Part shown: one piece after another, positions 37,980-50,374 of the stretch
Layout of the letters: every line of letters begins with the position of its first letter
Numbering within the stretch: the first letter of the stretch is position 1
Assembly (NCBI GenBank): GCA_032191485.1
Contig: JAVDOI010000020.1
Span: forward strand, 3,813,926-3,877,925
Length of the DNA stretch: 64,000 bases
From: Leptoclinus maculatus
Taxonomy: Eukaryota > Chordata > Actinopteri > Perciformes > Stichaeidae
Reading direction: 5' to 3'
Translations under genes and position numbers: made by a program
Notes under the pieces: generated by a model
Told to the model about the DNA's origin: nothing
What the model saw: only the letters and a program-made list of their open reading frames with translations
Database searches by the model: none

Positions 37980-38965
37980 TAAACTAACCAAATACTTGTG
38001 TTGCATAAACCTAACCAAGTACTTATGTAGCTTAAACCTAACTGAGTACTTATGTAGCTTAAACCTAACCAAGTACTTATGTAGCTTAAACCTAACCAAG
38101 TACTTATGTAGCTTAAACCTAACTGAGTACTTTTGTAGCTTAAACCTAACCAAGTACTTGTGTTGCATAAACCTAACCAAGTACTTTTGTAGCATAAACC
38201 TAACCAAGTACCTTTGTAGCTTAAACCTAACCAAGTACCTTTGTAGCTTAAACCTAACCAAGTACTTTTGTAGCTTAAACCTAACCAAGTACCTTTGTAG
38301 CTTAAACCTAACCAAGTACCTTTGTAGCTTAAACCTAACCAAGTACTTTTGTAGCTTAAACCTAACCAAGTACTTTTGTAGCTTAAACCTAACCAAGTAC
38401 CTTTGTAGCTTAAACCTAACCAAGTACCTTTGTAGCTTAAACCTAACCAAGTACTTTTGTAGCTTAAACCTAACCAAGTACTTTTGTAGCTTAAACCTAA
38501 CCAAGTACCTTTGTAGCTTAAACCTAACCAAGTACCTTTGTAGCTTAAACCTAACCAAGTACCTTTGTAGCTTAAACCTAACCAAGTACTTTTGTAGCTT
38601 AAACCTAACCAAGTACCTTTGTAGCTTAAACCTAACCAAGTACTTATGTAGCTTAAACCTAACCAAGTACCTTTGTAGCTTAAACCTAACCAAGTACTTA
38701 TGTAGCTTAAACCTAACCAAGTACCTTTGTAGCTTAAACCTAACCAAGTACTTATGTAGCTTAAACCTAACCAAGTACTTTTGTAGCTTAAACCTAACCA
38801 AGTACCTTTGTAGCTTAAACCTAACCAAGTACTTATGTAGCTTAAACCTAACCAAGTACTTTTGTAGCTTAAACCTAACCAAGTACTTATGTAGCTTAAA
38901 CCTAACCAAGTACCTTTGTAGCTTAAACCTAACCAAGTACTTGTGTTGCCTTAAACTACCCAAGT
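37980..38965. repeat. 27-bp minisatellite, about 36 tandem copies
   Basis: The unit is GTAGCTTAAACCTAACC followed by AAGTACCTTT (27 bp). Counting the AAGTAC positions gives 36 copies between about 37980 and 38965. Copies differ mainly at the AAGTAC[C/T]T[T/A/G]TG site; edge copies carry TTGCAT in place of TAGCTT. Because 27 is a multiple of three, both strands stay open for more than 320 codons (+ 37996-38970; - 37965-38963), encoding nine-residue repeats, but neither is a credible protein. The left flank is homologous to 3597-3665. Confidence 0.97.
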
Positions 38966-40613
38966 ACTAAAAAACTAATTACAAAAATGATAGATAGCAA
39001 AGTTTGAATATATTGAAAACCACAATATTGGAATATATCATGAGCAAAATCAGCATCCAGAACCCTGTAAATAACTTCAAGAGAGGTTTACATGAAGCTC
39101 TTCATGTCAAACGTCACTCAGAAAATAACTGTTCACGTTGAAGAGAGTCATTATTCTCCCTGTTTTGGCCAACCACCATTCAGCTTTTGTTAGAATTGAA
39201 TCAACAGACCTTCCTGTTAACGTTTGCTGTTGTGTTCTGCTTTTAAAAAGGCAAAAACAATATTATACCTCGCTTGTTTTTCTGATCTTTAACATTTGAA
39301 TCCAGTCACCTGACCTGAGTAACTCTCAATGAAAAACACTGAATCGCTTCTGAACATTCCAAGTGTAACTGTGTTAAAATAATCTCTGCCGATATCGATA
39401 ATGACTGTAATTGGAGAAATGATTTGCATGATTTACTCAGTATCTTGACTTATTGTGGATGCAAGCAAATGCAGCGGTTTCATAATGCGATTACACGACT
39501 GAGACGGAGAACACTGCCAGACTGTGCTATTGATCGCATTTTGAAGATTTCACTTGCGAAGCAGCAGTATAGTTAATGAGAGACACTGAAAGGAAAAGAA
39601 CCAGGGATGGATGGATGGGTGGAGGTTGAAGGAGTGCATAATTTAGATCGAGGAGGAAGGGGGGAAGTGGGGGGGGGGGCGGGGGAGGCAGTGGGGTTGT
39701 GATGGCAACCATCCACCACTTCCTGTATCTTCCTGTTAGGGCGCGCATCGAAAGCCGTGTGCATTTTGCCTTTCCACTAGACTCTGAATGAAGGAATTAG
39801 CAAGGGCTCAGTTCCAGCTATTTATAGCCTGTAAGCCAGAGAGATGGAAAGAAAAAGGGCGCGTGTGTGTGTGTGCGTGTGTGCGTGTGTGTGTGTAGAT
39901 GCATGCATGAGTGGGTGGGTTCTCGCGTGTGTACGCATGTGCATGCACATCACATGATCCTAATAATCTCAGCGGTGTGTGTTTGCACCCGTTTTGTCGC
40001 GTTCATGTGGGTCATCATTTTGATCGACTCTCCTGTCCTCCCCCCCCCCCCCCCGTCTTCCTCTCATTCAGCTCATATTATCTCTCTTCGTGCATTGCCT
40101 CCCTTCTCACCCAACCTCTCTTCCCTTTATATTCCATACCATTTTACTTCTCTCCTCCCTTCCTTTTCTCTGTGTGTCCCCCCCCCCCGCCTCCCGCCTG
40201 AAAACCTCACAGCTTCCCAGTCGTCACCACCATATGCTTTGGATGAGCAATGAAGGCAGAAATAGGATTTAGCCGTAGACAGTCCATTTAAATGATCGTT
40301 TTAGCCTCAGGAGAGTGAATTGACTTTACAACAGTACTTAAATAATAAGCTCTTAGGCTTTGACTATCCATGTTCTTTTGGCTTCGCTTCTGCAGCAGTT
40401 TACAGCACAATCTGGGATATCATCCGGTTTAACTCGAGGATTGATCAAGTACATCTAATGGGATTTGATGAAGTCTGATCTGCCGTCTCCTATCAGTTCA
40501 GCAATCTAATGAAAAGAAGCTCAGGTGTCACTGCCTTCTGGCCGGCGGTTTCTGACTCAAACTCTCTTTTCTAGTCTCTCTTTAAATGACTCAGGGGACT
40601 CTGTTCCGACCTG
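38966..40613. other. nlgn2 intron, non-coding
   Basis: AT-rich to 39540, then G-rich near 39650-39690, a short GT-rich run at 39861-39897 and poly-C runs near 40041-40054 and 40178-40188. No exon recognised. Confidence 0.5.
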
Positions 40614-40856
40614 TTAAACTAAAAAGGGACACATCATGAAAAGCACACTTTCTGCAGTGCTTGTGCACATACATTAGGGAATCTGGAGTCCCTGCCAACC
40701 CACAAACTGTGAAATAAGACAGCCCAGTCAGTTTCTGTTGGCTGCCTAGTCTCTTAAAGAGACGGATCGTTTTAGCATTTAAAGCATGTAAACGTGTTCT
40801 AGTGGAAACTCAAGTATAAATGGGAAAATGAGCATTACATGTTCCCTCTAACTTAA
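40614..40856. mobile_element. TTAA-flanked miniature element
   Basis: TTAA occurs at 40614-40617 and 40853-40856. Inside it, the left end CTAAAAAGGGACACATCATG pairs approximately with the right end CATGTTCCCTCTAAC, giving a short imperfect terminal inverted repeat. The right part (AAAGCATGTAAACGTG, TTCTAGTGGA, AAAATGAGCATTACATG) is shared with 16530-16620. TTAA duplication is typical of piggyBac- or Kolobok-like elements; the superfamily is not certain. Confidence 0.6.
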
Positions 40857-41520
40857 ATCAGGACAAACAGGATTCAGCTTTGTCATATGAAGTCTAGCGG
40901 GGAAATGGACGGTCATAAATTGTCCTCGGCTCTCAGTGTGTTTGCCTTTTTATAATGAATCCTCCAGTTTATTGATACAGTTCACACGCTGAACCGCCGA
41001 GTCAGCCCCTTTTTCCAGGCCAGCGTGGTCAGCTATCCCCGGTACCATGTTCTTGATGAGACCAACAGCATTTATAAAACGACTGAGCAATGCTGTGCAA
41101 TAGAGATAAGCTCCAGCACAGAAACAGGGTAGTGTTGTGTATTGAATTGTGTTATTGAACTGAGTGGAATTGATATTTTATGTTTAAATAGGAACCGTTT
41201 ACTTTTTCTTGAATAGAAACTCATTTTAAGAGAAGAACCACTTGGAGAAAGAAGAGAATCAAATACTTCTGCTAGTTCATGAGGGATTACAGCACCGACT
41301 GGACCTTCAAACAGGATCTTATACCTCTGTTGCTTCTGTCCATGGACATTGGAAACCAATCGGGTTCTCAGACTGGAAGTGTTATTAAAGTAACGATATA
41401 GGGAGATCAAAGAGCCCAGCAACCTATGGAGCGCATCGCAAAAGTCAGAATTCAGCCGTCTGGGGATTAATAATGGCTCCAGATTGACCCAAGGCTAATT
41501 TACTGGAGATGTGCATGTAT

Positions 41521-41561
<41 letters not shown>

Positions 41562-41811
41562 CAAACACTCGTTGGTACATGTGCACACTTAGTCACACAG
41601 AAAAAAACAAGACTCACCCCTTTTTGGCGCCGGGACACAAGCGCATCCACATGAATTGCTTATTCTGCATTACGAGTTATATTGCCTTTTCTCACTCTCC
41701 CATCCGCCTCACACATACACACTCCATCTCTTTCAATACAGCTCAAAGGGCCATCTCTTCGGGGCTTCTGAAGCCGAGGTGGCCAGTGGCAGTGAATGCA
41801 AATTACCCCTC

Positions 41812-41849
<38 letters not shown>

Positions 41850-42333
41850 CTCCCTCTGCCAGGCCCCGCTGCCTCCCACAGCACTGAATGGTAAGGGCAG
41901 GGAGAACGAAAGAGAAAAGGGAGAGATTAAAAGAAAGGAGGGAGGCATGAATAGACAGAGAGAGCAGGAGGTTAGCCAGAGGTAAGGCCTCCTCCTCTGG
42001 GGGGGGAACAAGTCTCCCGATATGTTCATGTAGGAGAAAAGTCGATGCAACGTTGCCGCGCAATTCATCACTAGTTAGCAAGAGTAGCTGCCGGGGTTCA
42101 GGCTGACGCCGAGTATTAATGACGTTCAGAATAATCCATGGAGTTGTGATTACATCATCTGTGCAGCTCCAGCACCTGGGTCCCTGCAACACACACGGGT
42201 GATTTAGAAGATATGCTGATGTACACACACACTCAGAAAAACTCATGTAAATTATTATCTTCTATTTAGCTATTGCACTATTTTTTAACACTTTCTGAAT
42301 TTCTGAATTGTACCAAGATAGATTATTTTACTG
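40857..42333. other. nlgn2 intron, non-coding with two (AC)n tracts
   Basis: (AC)n at 41525-41559 and 41815-41849. Otherwise no exon or named repeat. Confidence 0.5.
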
Positions 42334-42840
42334 AAATGCATTATAAAGGTACACTTAATGCATTATAATCTGCATATACCACTGAATAATCATAGTTATA
42401 CCCACTCATACGTGTTCATACTGCTTTATAACAATAGTAATAACACACAATAAAGCATTTTAAATTAGCATACGGTCAAGTATCATCATTGTTTGTGATT
42501 AACATTCACTGACATTTCGTATTATAATTCCCATTGTCGTTTTACTTTATAATATTGTTTATAATGCATTATAATCACTGTTATAATGTATCATAATCAG
42601 TGTGATTATAAGTTACTCTAAGTGGTCATTGTTTGCCTTCGGTAAAGTGAAAAAATATCAATTAACCTGCAAGAATGACTCAAGATGTAAAATACATTTT
42701 TACTTCACTTAAAAAAAAGCGTGACCGCTTATAATGTGTTATAAAGCATTATGAATATTCATGTGTGCTTATAACTATAATAATACAGTGTTATAAGCAG
42801 ATTATAACGCATTATGAGTATGTTTATAACGTATAATAGA
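42334..42840. mobile_element. AT-rich foldback element with long inverted arms
   Basis: The left arm (about 42334-42450: TGCATTATAATCTGCATATAC, split here as TGCATTATAATC and TGCATATAC, then ATCATAGTTATA and CTGCTTTATAAC) is mirrored by the reverse complement of 42728-42840 (GCGTTATAATCTGCTTATAAC, ATTATAGTTATAAGC, ATGCTTTATAAC). I estimate roughly 75-80% match by eye. Shorter TTATAATGCATTATAA-type words recur in the centre (42541-42600). It resembles non-autonomous foldback DNA transposons seen in fishes; ends and superfamily are uncertain. Confidence 0.6.
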
Positions 42841-44968
42841 CGTGGGTGTCACATGTAACTCATCTGTTTGGTTTTTTTTTTCGAATTTGTCCACAAATGA
42901 TTCTGCATTGAAAGGTCAAGCGTAGTGTACAGTCAACGGTCACGAGCCAAGAACTTACATCCAAGAACTTACATATCAAGTGCAGTCAGTCGGGCTATCT
43001 AGGCTTCTTCTGGCCGGTGCTGTGAGGCAGAAAAGGCAACAAAAACGAAAAGGAACAGCAGCGTGCACTCCACACCGATGTCGGCTCACATTTCAGCACC
43101 ATGGACAGCGCCAGAAGAACCGGCGCTGACACACGTGCACACGACCAAATCAGATGCACTGCAGTGTTCTGCACTGACAGAGCCACGAGTGCTCTGTCTA
43201 TTGAGGCATCACTCTTCACTACTCACCTTTTTAGGAAATCCTCAGAGAAAGTGAACCATTTTTTCTCATCTAGCAGTGGCTTGAATTCACCTTGCATCAA
43301 TTGTACGGTACTTTTCTAGACTGCGCAAGACAATTAACTGTGTTTCTCGTGCTTTCCTTTATTTTTTAGATTTCTTTTGTGAATTACTGGAACGATATTA
43401 ACTCTACTGGATTCAAATACAGCACTTTTTGCTTTAATCTGTCACCACTGGTAGACAAGGTGTTGTAAGTGAACATTTAGGGCCCACATAGACTACTATT
43501 ATAATCCTCCCTGGACATTCAGACTACGACATGGCGAACAAATGAATAAAAACTCGATCAGAAGTTTGTTTAAATGCTGTCAAACGTAGATTCCTCTGGT
43601 GACTATCCATCAAACACTCGTCCGTTTGATTCAAAATGTTCGAGAGTAAAGATGTTTATTGCCACACCAGTTATACAAGTATCGCAGGGAGAGGCTCCGT
43701 AAAGGAAAGAAATAGGCAGTAAATGTAAAAAGACATATAAAATAAAACATAATAACGCAATATAAGAAGCAATAAAACAGGGAAAACAAATTCATTCGAT
43801 TTAGCGTGTTATCTAAACCTAAAGTAATTGGCAGTTCAGCTTAAAAGGTTTAAAATGTGTCCAGTAATATCTTAGAGAATTGAAAGAATTCCCCAGACGG
43901 CCCGTAGCCCAACAGACAAAACACGGGCCCTGTTGTCAGAGCACTTCAACAGTTAGTCGTGGGATTCTACACGGATATGAGCCATTTGTCCAGAAGGCAC
44001 TTGATCTATTCAATGTTTTATTCTTAATCAAGGTGTTTTTTTTTATTGAAATATCCCGTCAGCGGTACACAGAGCTGGCCCCCACTGGATTTTACAGTAA
44101 GTGCAGCAGCTCCGGGTTTAGTCGGTAGGTGACACAACGGATTACACTGGTGCTGTTTTAGTGTGATGCAGCTGGGGGGGGGGGGGGGGGGAGATCGCTT
44201 GGCTTGAAGGAGAGATGCCAATTGAACTGTCCAAAAGCATTAAAACAACATGTTTCCTCCTATATCAGTCAGCTCTGCTCTTATTTCCCAGGAGTCTCTT
44301 TTATCTTTGCGTTCAAGTTTAACAGGATTTCCGTCCCATTTTAGAAGACCTCAGTGGGACAAATTGGTAGAAATGGGAAATCCCTGATGATTCCATAACT
44401 CAGTGATTGCAGGCATAATTCAGAGAGGACACTTCCTCTAATAGAATATGCACAGCTGGTACACATAAGGACAGGGGCAGTTGAGGAGCCCAAAGAACAC
44501 ACAAAGAAACGGGCATGTGTCTGCATCTTGGTGTCCCTCCTGGGCCTTTGACCCTAAATGAGTCCCCGTGCTCCATCTTGGCGCTCCCTCAGTGTTCCAC
44601 TCTGTCAGCATTAGGAGCTCTGCCTCGTCCGCTCTCTGGTTAGCAAACGTCCCAGTGCTGCGGCCCGCGGTGGGAAAAAGCTCTTTTACGAGGCCGGCCT
44701 GTGAGGAGGAGATGGATTTAGATGGAGGCAGGGAGGAAAGATGGCAAAGGGTTCAAGCCCCGAAAACAAGCTCTAGTGCTTCAGCCCTTTGTGTCCGTGC
44801 TCCCACATTCAGCTCTTTTACTACAGACATGCTGATACGGCTGTTTCCACTGACAGTAGCCATTGTGAGCTCTAACGTGTTTTCTTTTCAAGTAGCATTT
44901 ATGGTTCACCTTTTAGACACACGTCGGCAGCTCGCTCTGTGCAACAATAGCGTTTTTAGTGCACCAAT
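42841..44968. other. nlgn2 intron, non-coding
   Basis: Includes a poly-G run at 44176-44191. GTTTATTGCCACACCAGTTA near 43660-43680 is similar to a reversed non-LTR retrotransposon tail, weakly. No exon recognised. Confidence 0.45.
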
Positions 44969-45110
44969 TTAAAGGGACAGTGTGGATTTGGTGGCAGCTA
45001 ATGGTTTGCCACCAGCTGAATACCCCTCCCCTCACTCCTCCCTTTCCACGTAAGCTGCCGAGTGCAAAACCGCGGTACCTGGGCCTTAGAGTGAGAAAAA
45101 AAGATGAAGG
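44969..45110 (+). repeat. TTAA-started dispersed repeat, left fragment
   Basis: TTAAAGGGACAGTGTGGATT followed by GGTGGCAGCTAATGG and ACCAGCTGAATACCCCTCCC resembles the start of a very common fish dispersed repeat (TTAAAGGGACAGTGTG...). The matching right end was not found, so this is a fragment interrupted by a poly-G run at about 45118-45132. Confidence 0.5.
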
Positions 45111-46927
45111 AGAGGAGGGGGGGGGGGGGGGGAGTAGAGAAGACCTCTGTGTTACATGTAATGGAAGCTGCTGTGGTGTTAGAGCAGATAGAGGAGTTCA
45201 AAGCCCACATGGACAGATAAACAGTGGCGTGCTCTTGGATCACACTGGAAGGGTGTTGCACAGAACACCAACACGCCTTTGTTTAGGGCAGAAATAGCCC
45301 AGGGGTGGAATGACTCTTCAAACACACAAACGCAGATTGGTTCCTTTTTGTGTTTTTCATGGACAAAGTCAAGGAAAAGCCGAGGTACCGCAGGGATTAC
45401 CTCAGAGATGAAATACTACATGAAATGGCAACGGAGCAGCTGAGGCTGTCGGCGTTTTGATAACATAACCTCCCGCCATATTTTTCCTGTTTTCCCTTTA
45501 CCGGCTCCTCCTTTCGCCCATATGTCAAGACAACATAAAGACTCTTCCCTCTTCAAAGGTTAGCCCAATAAAGAGCACACGCAGCTCTGCTGACAAAACC
45601 GCAAATGTCAAAATGGTTAAAGGGAAGGCTTTTCCTGAACTCGCCAGTTATCTTTTCCGCGAGGAGACAAACAGCGGGCGCCGTTCTGACAGACCCAGGG
45701 TATCATGGGAGATGGAGTGAGTGTCTCCTGTAATCTATCACCTCGGGAGCAGAGGGAATCACGCCATCCAGATTTGGAATTGACTGGCTCAGTACACACA
45801 CTCAGGCGCACACATCCTGACGGAAATAGAAAATGTAACTATTGCGTTTTCAACTGTGATTATTTTTTTATCTAAGAAACTGTATTTTTACTAAGAATTA
45901 TTATTATTATTATTATTATTATTATAAATGAATAGAATCAGATTTAATAATACAGTTGCTTGTAGGGCTGCAGAGCATTTATTTCTGCTTCTATTGAGGC
46001 TCTGTCTGTCGTCATATTTAATGATGTCATCACTCCAAAAAATGAGGGAAAAAAAGATTTTATAAATGAGTATAAATGAAATGCATGGTGGAATATTTCG
46101 ATAGATAATAACATAATTAAAGTAAATACTCTGGAGTTATTGAAGTGGATCACACAAGTCAGAAACAATCCCAAAAAATCTGCAGCCACCGCTGGAATCC
46201 AATCCTAGGAATTGTAAAATGATCATATTAGTGTCGTCTCATCTTCATCTGCATCTGTGCAGAAACACTGAGTTTAAACAGAATGAACAGACATGCAAGC
46301 AAAACACTGCATTCAAATGTCTGTGAAGCTTCAAAGCTTCCAACTGTTCAGTACAGCCCTATAGCTGCTTGTTGTTGGCGTCTCAGGATTTTGAAACCAG
46401 TCCGTTAGAAGATAACATGCTCTCTCCCACCACCAACCGCGTTCAGTGGAAGATATAGTAGATGTGTACGTGACGTTGTCAAGAGTTATCGCTCTTGGAG
46501 AGCGATCACACACATGCACGTCACCGCTAACGCATAGATTTCTACCAAGTGTAGAAATCGATGTGCTGAAAAAGGGGGGGGGGGGGTGTTTTTCATTAAA
46601 AGTTGTGCAGCTGTGCACACTGGGGATTCAACGTGACATATGCACGAGTGTAACTATTGGATTTCTTTTCTTGATTTGCCCACCTTATGAAAAGTTAATG
46701 GAGCTCACGATCTCCTGTTCTGCACAGTATTCGTGATTGAAAAGAGCCGGATGGATAAAGGGTCTGAGAGGTGGTTGGTAATCCGGCCATCATTTTAAAA
46801 TGACTGTATTGTCTGGCAATAATTCTACAGTAAGTGCACAGCAATCCACATTCAAACAGGACTCCAGACTCTAAAGCCCACATTTGTAGACATGGTGTGT
46901 GCATGAACGCATGAGCAGATAAGCCTA

Positions 46928-47022
<95 letters not shown>

Positions 47023-47357
47023 CTACATGGGGAGCAAATGGCTTTAACCTTCATGCCTACTCGATCATCACCACTCCGTAAATGTCACTACATCTGCCTC
47101 CCCCCCACTCTCTACATCTATGTTTACCTCTTTCTCTCTATCTCTTTCTAGCTGTCATCTCTTTATCGTTAGATTATTTTTTTCCCCGTAAACCTCTCGT
47201 ATTTTGCAATGCAACACTGTTAACCTTGTATTTCCCATCTCTGCTTCCTAACCTTTCCCTCCTTACCTCCCATGTTGTTTTTTTCTCCCTTTTCTCCTCA
47301 TATATTTTGCTACTGTTGCTAACTTAAATAAGCTTTTTTTTTTTTTATCACACTTGC
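45111..47357. other. nlgn2 intron, non-coding with simple repeats
   Basis: Includes (TTA)n at 45897-45924, a 9-bp palindrome at 46537-46559, a poly-G at 46576-46587 and a long (GT)n at 46931-47021 (91 bp). TGTAGGGCTGCAG near 45963 resembles a hAT end but has no partner end. Confidence 0.5.
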
Positions 47358-47931
47358 TTAAAGTGTCACTATATCTCGACAGTAGTGCACGAGACAGATA
47401 ATCTGTGATCAAATCTCTAAGCCTCCTTCGTAGCGCTCCCTATGGCATTTGCAAGATTCCGCCGTGCCCAGAGAACAAACGGAGCGGAGGAGTCCTTAAC
47501 GCAGCTGCCTGTGAAGTTCGTGAACTCCGAGCTGTCTGTTACGTTGTTGCCTATTGCTCGCCTCAGTGCGCTGTTTAGCTGTAAAATGAGAAGGTTTGTG
47601 ACCCCGGCCGCCATGTTGGAAAAAAGAGCCAAAACCAAGCACCGGCCGGAGCAAACTGTCCCATTAGCAGTGACAGAATCAGCACTCCCCAGTGAGGCCG
47701 TCTGAGTGCAGTTCAGTGATAGCTGCATTAGACACTCGTCGGCTCTGATTGGTAGTTCTTCTCCAGGCGCCCTGGAATCTGGCAAACTCCTTTCGGAGCG
47801 CTAAAAAGAGGCAGAGGAACCTGATTTCATCACAGATTATCTGTCTCGTGTACTACTGTCAGAATATAGTGACAGTTTGAGCACATGTGACAAAAAGTTA
47901 TTTTTGTTAAAGTTACCAACTGTAGCTTTAA
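47358..47931. mobile_element. TTAA-flanked MITE with long terminal inverted repeats
   Basis: TTAA lies at 47358-47361 and 47928-47931. The left segment TGTCACTATATCTCGACAG, TAGTGCACGAGACAGATAATC, split here as TAGTGCACGAG and ACAGATAATC, then TGTGATCAAATC matches the reverse complement of 47821-47875 with few changes, and weaker similarity continues inward (GCGCTCC, TTTGC.AGATTCC). The right end carries about 55 bp beyond the shared part (CTGTAGCTTTAA end) that is missing on the left, so the left terminus is deleted. No transposase is encoded. Confidence 0.7.
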
Positions 47932-50215
47932 ACTCTTTCTCCCACCTTGACTTCCTGTTACCCCCGAGCCACACTTTCCTCCTCTCCCCTTCTTTCCCTC
48001 CTCCCCTCCCACACCTTAAGACTTTTTTCCTCTCATCTTTCTCCTCCACGAACCGTGATACCTGTACAAATCTATAGCATACACCGCTTTTCTCTTTCTC
48101 TGTCTCGTCCAATTCCATTATTTTGAAAAAAAAACGCATGTCAGCACAACCCATGTGTCCTTGTCCTCTCCATCCTTCTCCTTTCCATTTAATCGTCGCC
48201 CATCAGCCAGGTTCGAGCGATATTTCTCCGGCTCTCGGTCTGAGGCTTGAGAAAGAGGCACCAGGAGAATGAAAATTGGGAGAGAGAGAGAGAGAGTGGG
48301 GGGAAAATGGCGGACGGAAAAAGGGAGTGGGGGAACAGAAGTGGTAAAAAGGAAAGTAAAAAGATAAATTGTGAAAATAAAAAAAAAGACAGACAGGAAT
48401 AGCGGGAGATGTGGAGAGAATCCTTGTGGCAGTAACACGTGTACCAAACAGTTCTGATTTATTCAGACACAATACGAGTCGCACATCAGCTGAAGATAGC
48501 GTTTCAATGAAATATTACTCGATATGACACGGTGCCAGTCAGAAACAGCCAGCTGTCAAATTCTGTACGTTGCATCTAGAAAAATAAAGTCAGCACATTC
48601 ACATTCAGTATGCACATACATCAGCTACAGCTCACAGTCAGCTGCTGTTACTAAAGAGTCCTTCTGATGCCCCATCAGAGGCAAACAGAGGCAAAGAAAC
48701 ATGAGCGCAAGTGGAATAATACTGTATCTTTACATACTGAGGGCTGAGGGAAGGAAATACACTCAACATGTTGGTTAGACTGGAGTCACACATTGTAGTG
48801 AGAAATGTGGAATTTTTGCTTTACAAGTAAAGTCAACAAGGGAAAAACGTAATGAAATGTACACACGTGTCTGTAAAGTATTACCTCCTCGCCGTCTGTC
48901 CACGTTCATCTTCAAAAACACTTTCAAATCACAGTACAGCAAGAGTCCCAAGCTGTTATTTAATCCCACATAGTTTATGCCTCAAAAAGAGCCCTTGTGA
49001 TGTATTAATACATCTAATCACTAGCCATCTAACCTTCCAGGCACATTAAATGCACCCTTTTTTAATGTGCGTATACTCTCAAGAGAATTAAAGAGAGCGA
49101 TTAAAGCACGTCAAAGCCCGCTCAAGCACAACACTAATCGAATTCTCAAAGCCCAAAAACAAGGATGGAAAACAACCTTTTAAATTAGTGCAGCACAGTA
49201 AAGTTGTCAAGCGTGTGGACAATGTAGACGTAACCGACTTTTTAATGCAATTCTTTTCTTTATTTTTCCCTTTCAAACCTAGAAAAAAATGGCAAAACGA
49301 GAGCCAACAACTGCAGTCAGCCTACACAAGGCCAGACAGAAAATCAAAACGTACAAGTTCATCAGCTATTTATCCCCTGGAATGCCTTTGTTACCCTCTC
49401 GCAGACTGCTAGAACAAGCAGTATCACGACTGTATAATTTGTCTTTGTCCCATAACATTGAAGTCCCTGAGAAGCCTATTATTCACCTGATGCCGCTACA
49501 GGCGAGGTTACCGTGTATTGATTGAGATGGACAAGCGAGAAGAAGAGCACCCGCGTCCTCATACAAAGTCCTGTGACTCAAAGGGAACACAAAGGACATT
49601 GTATCATTAGATAGAAGCGAGTCCAGAGGGCCACATACATACTACACCAGGGCACACGTGCTGCTGCAATCTGCAGCTTTAAATTGACTCATCTCACAGC
49701 TCGATTACACGATGAAGGCAGTCATGTGCTATTTCTCACCGCCTCTCGCTTCACATTCTGTATTCTGTAACGCCGTCTGACAAACAGCCGGGCGAATCAC
49801 GTCATTTAATTGAGGGAACTGAATTGAGAGCTAATGATACAAGAGCAGCAGATTGTGACAGGGTGACTAATGACGACTATATAAATCCATTCAGAGCATT
49901 TCTGAAGGGTGAGCGGAGAGGACGTCACCTGACTCGCACAGCGTCCCGCTTTAACGTGCCGTTCATGCACAAAATGGACTGTAGTGTAGTCACAGTTTAC
50001 CCATCTGTGACCTGCCCACACACACACACACACACACACCTATGCGTGCACGCACACATGCACAGTTTGGGGGCTGAGAGAGCAGCGGTGGCGCGCGGTA
50101 ATGAAGCAGTCTGCTGGCCTTCCTGCCTGATTGTCTGCACATCTAACGACAACGAAAATGCGACTCTCCGTAGTCACATCTCACTTATCCCGGGTTACTC
50201 CTCTTCAGCCTCCTG

Positions 50216-50251
<36 letters not shown>

Positions 50252-50337
50252 GTGGACAAAATCTTATTGAGTTATTCGCTGTATTTTGGCTGCCATATTT
50301 TCGCTCTAGGACAATGTCCCCATCTCTTCTCTCTCAC

Positions 50338-50374
<37 letters not shown>

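Noticed and set aside
37980..38965. CRISPR-like array
   Set aside because: The units are contiguous with no unique spacers, and the sequence is vertebrate.
37965..38970. Long repetitive proteins (324 and 332 codons) on both strands
   Set aside because: They are read through a 27-bp minisatellite, whose unit length keeps every stop-free frame open. There is no signal, domain or splice context.
45960..46195. Third hAT-like element starting TAGGGCTGCAG
   Set aside because: No matching right end or 8-bp duplication was found.
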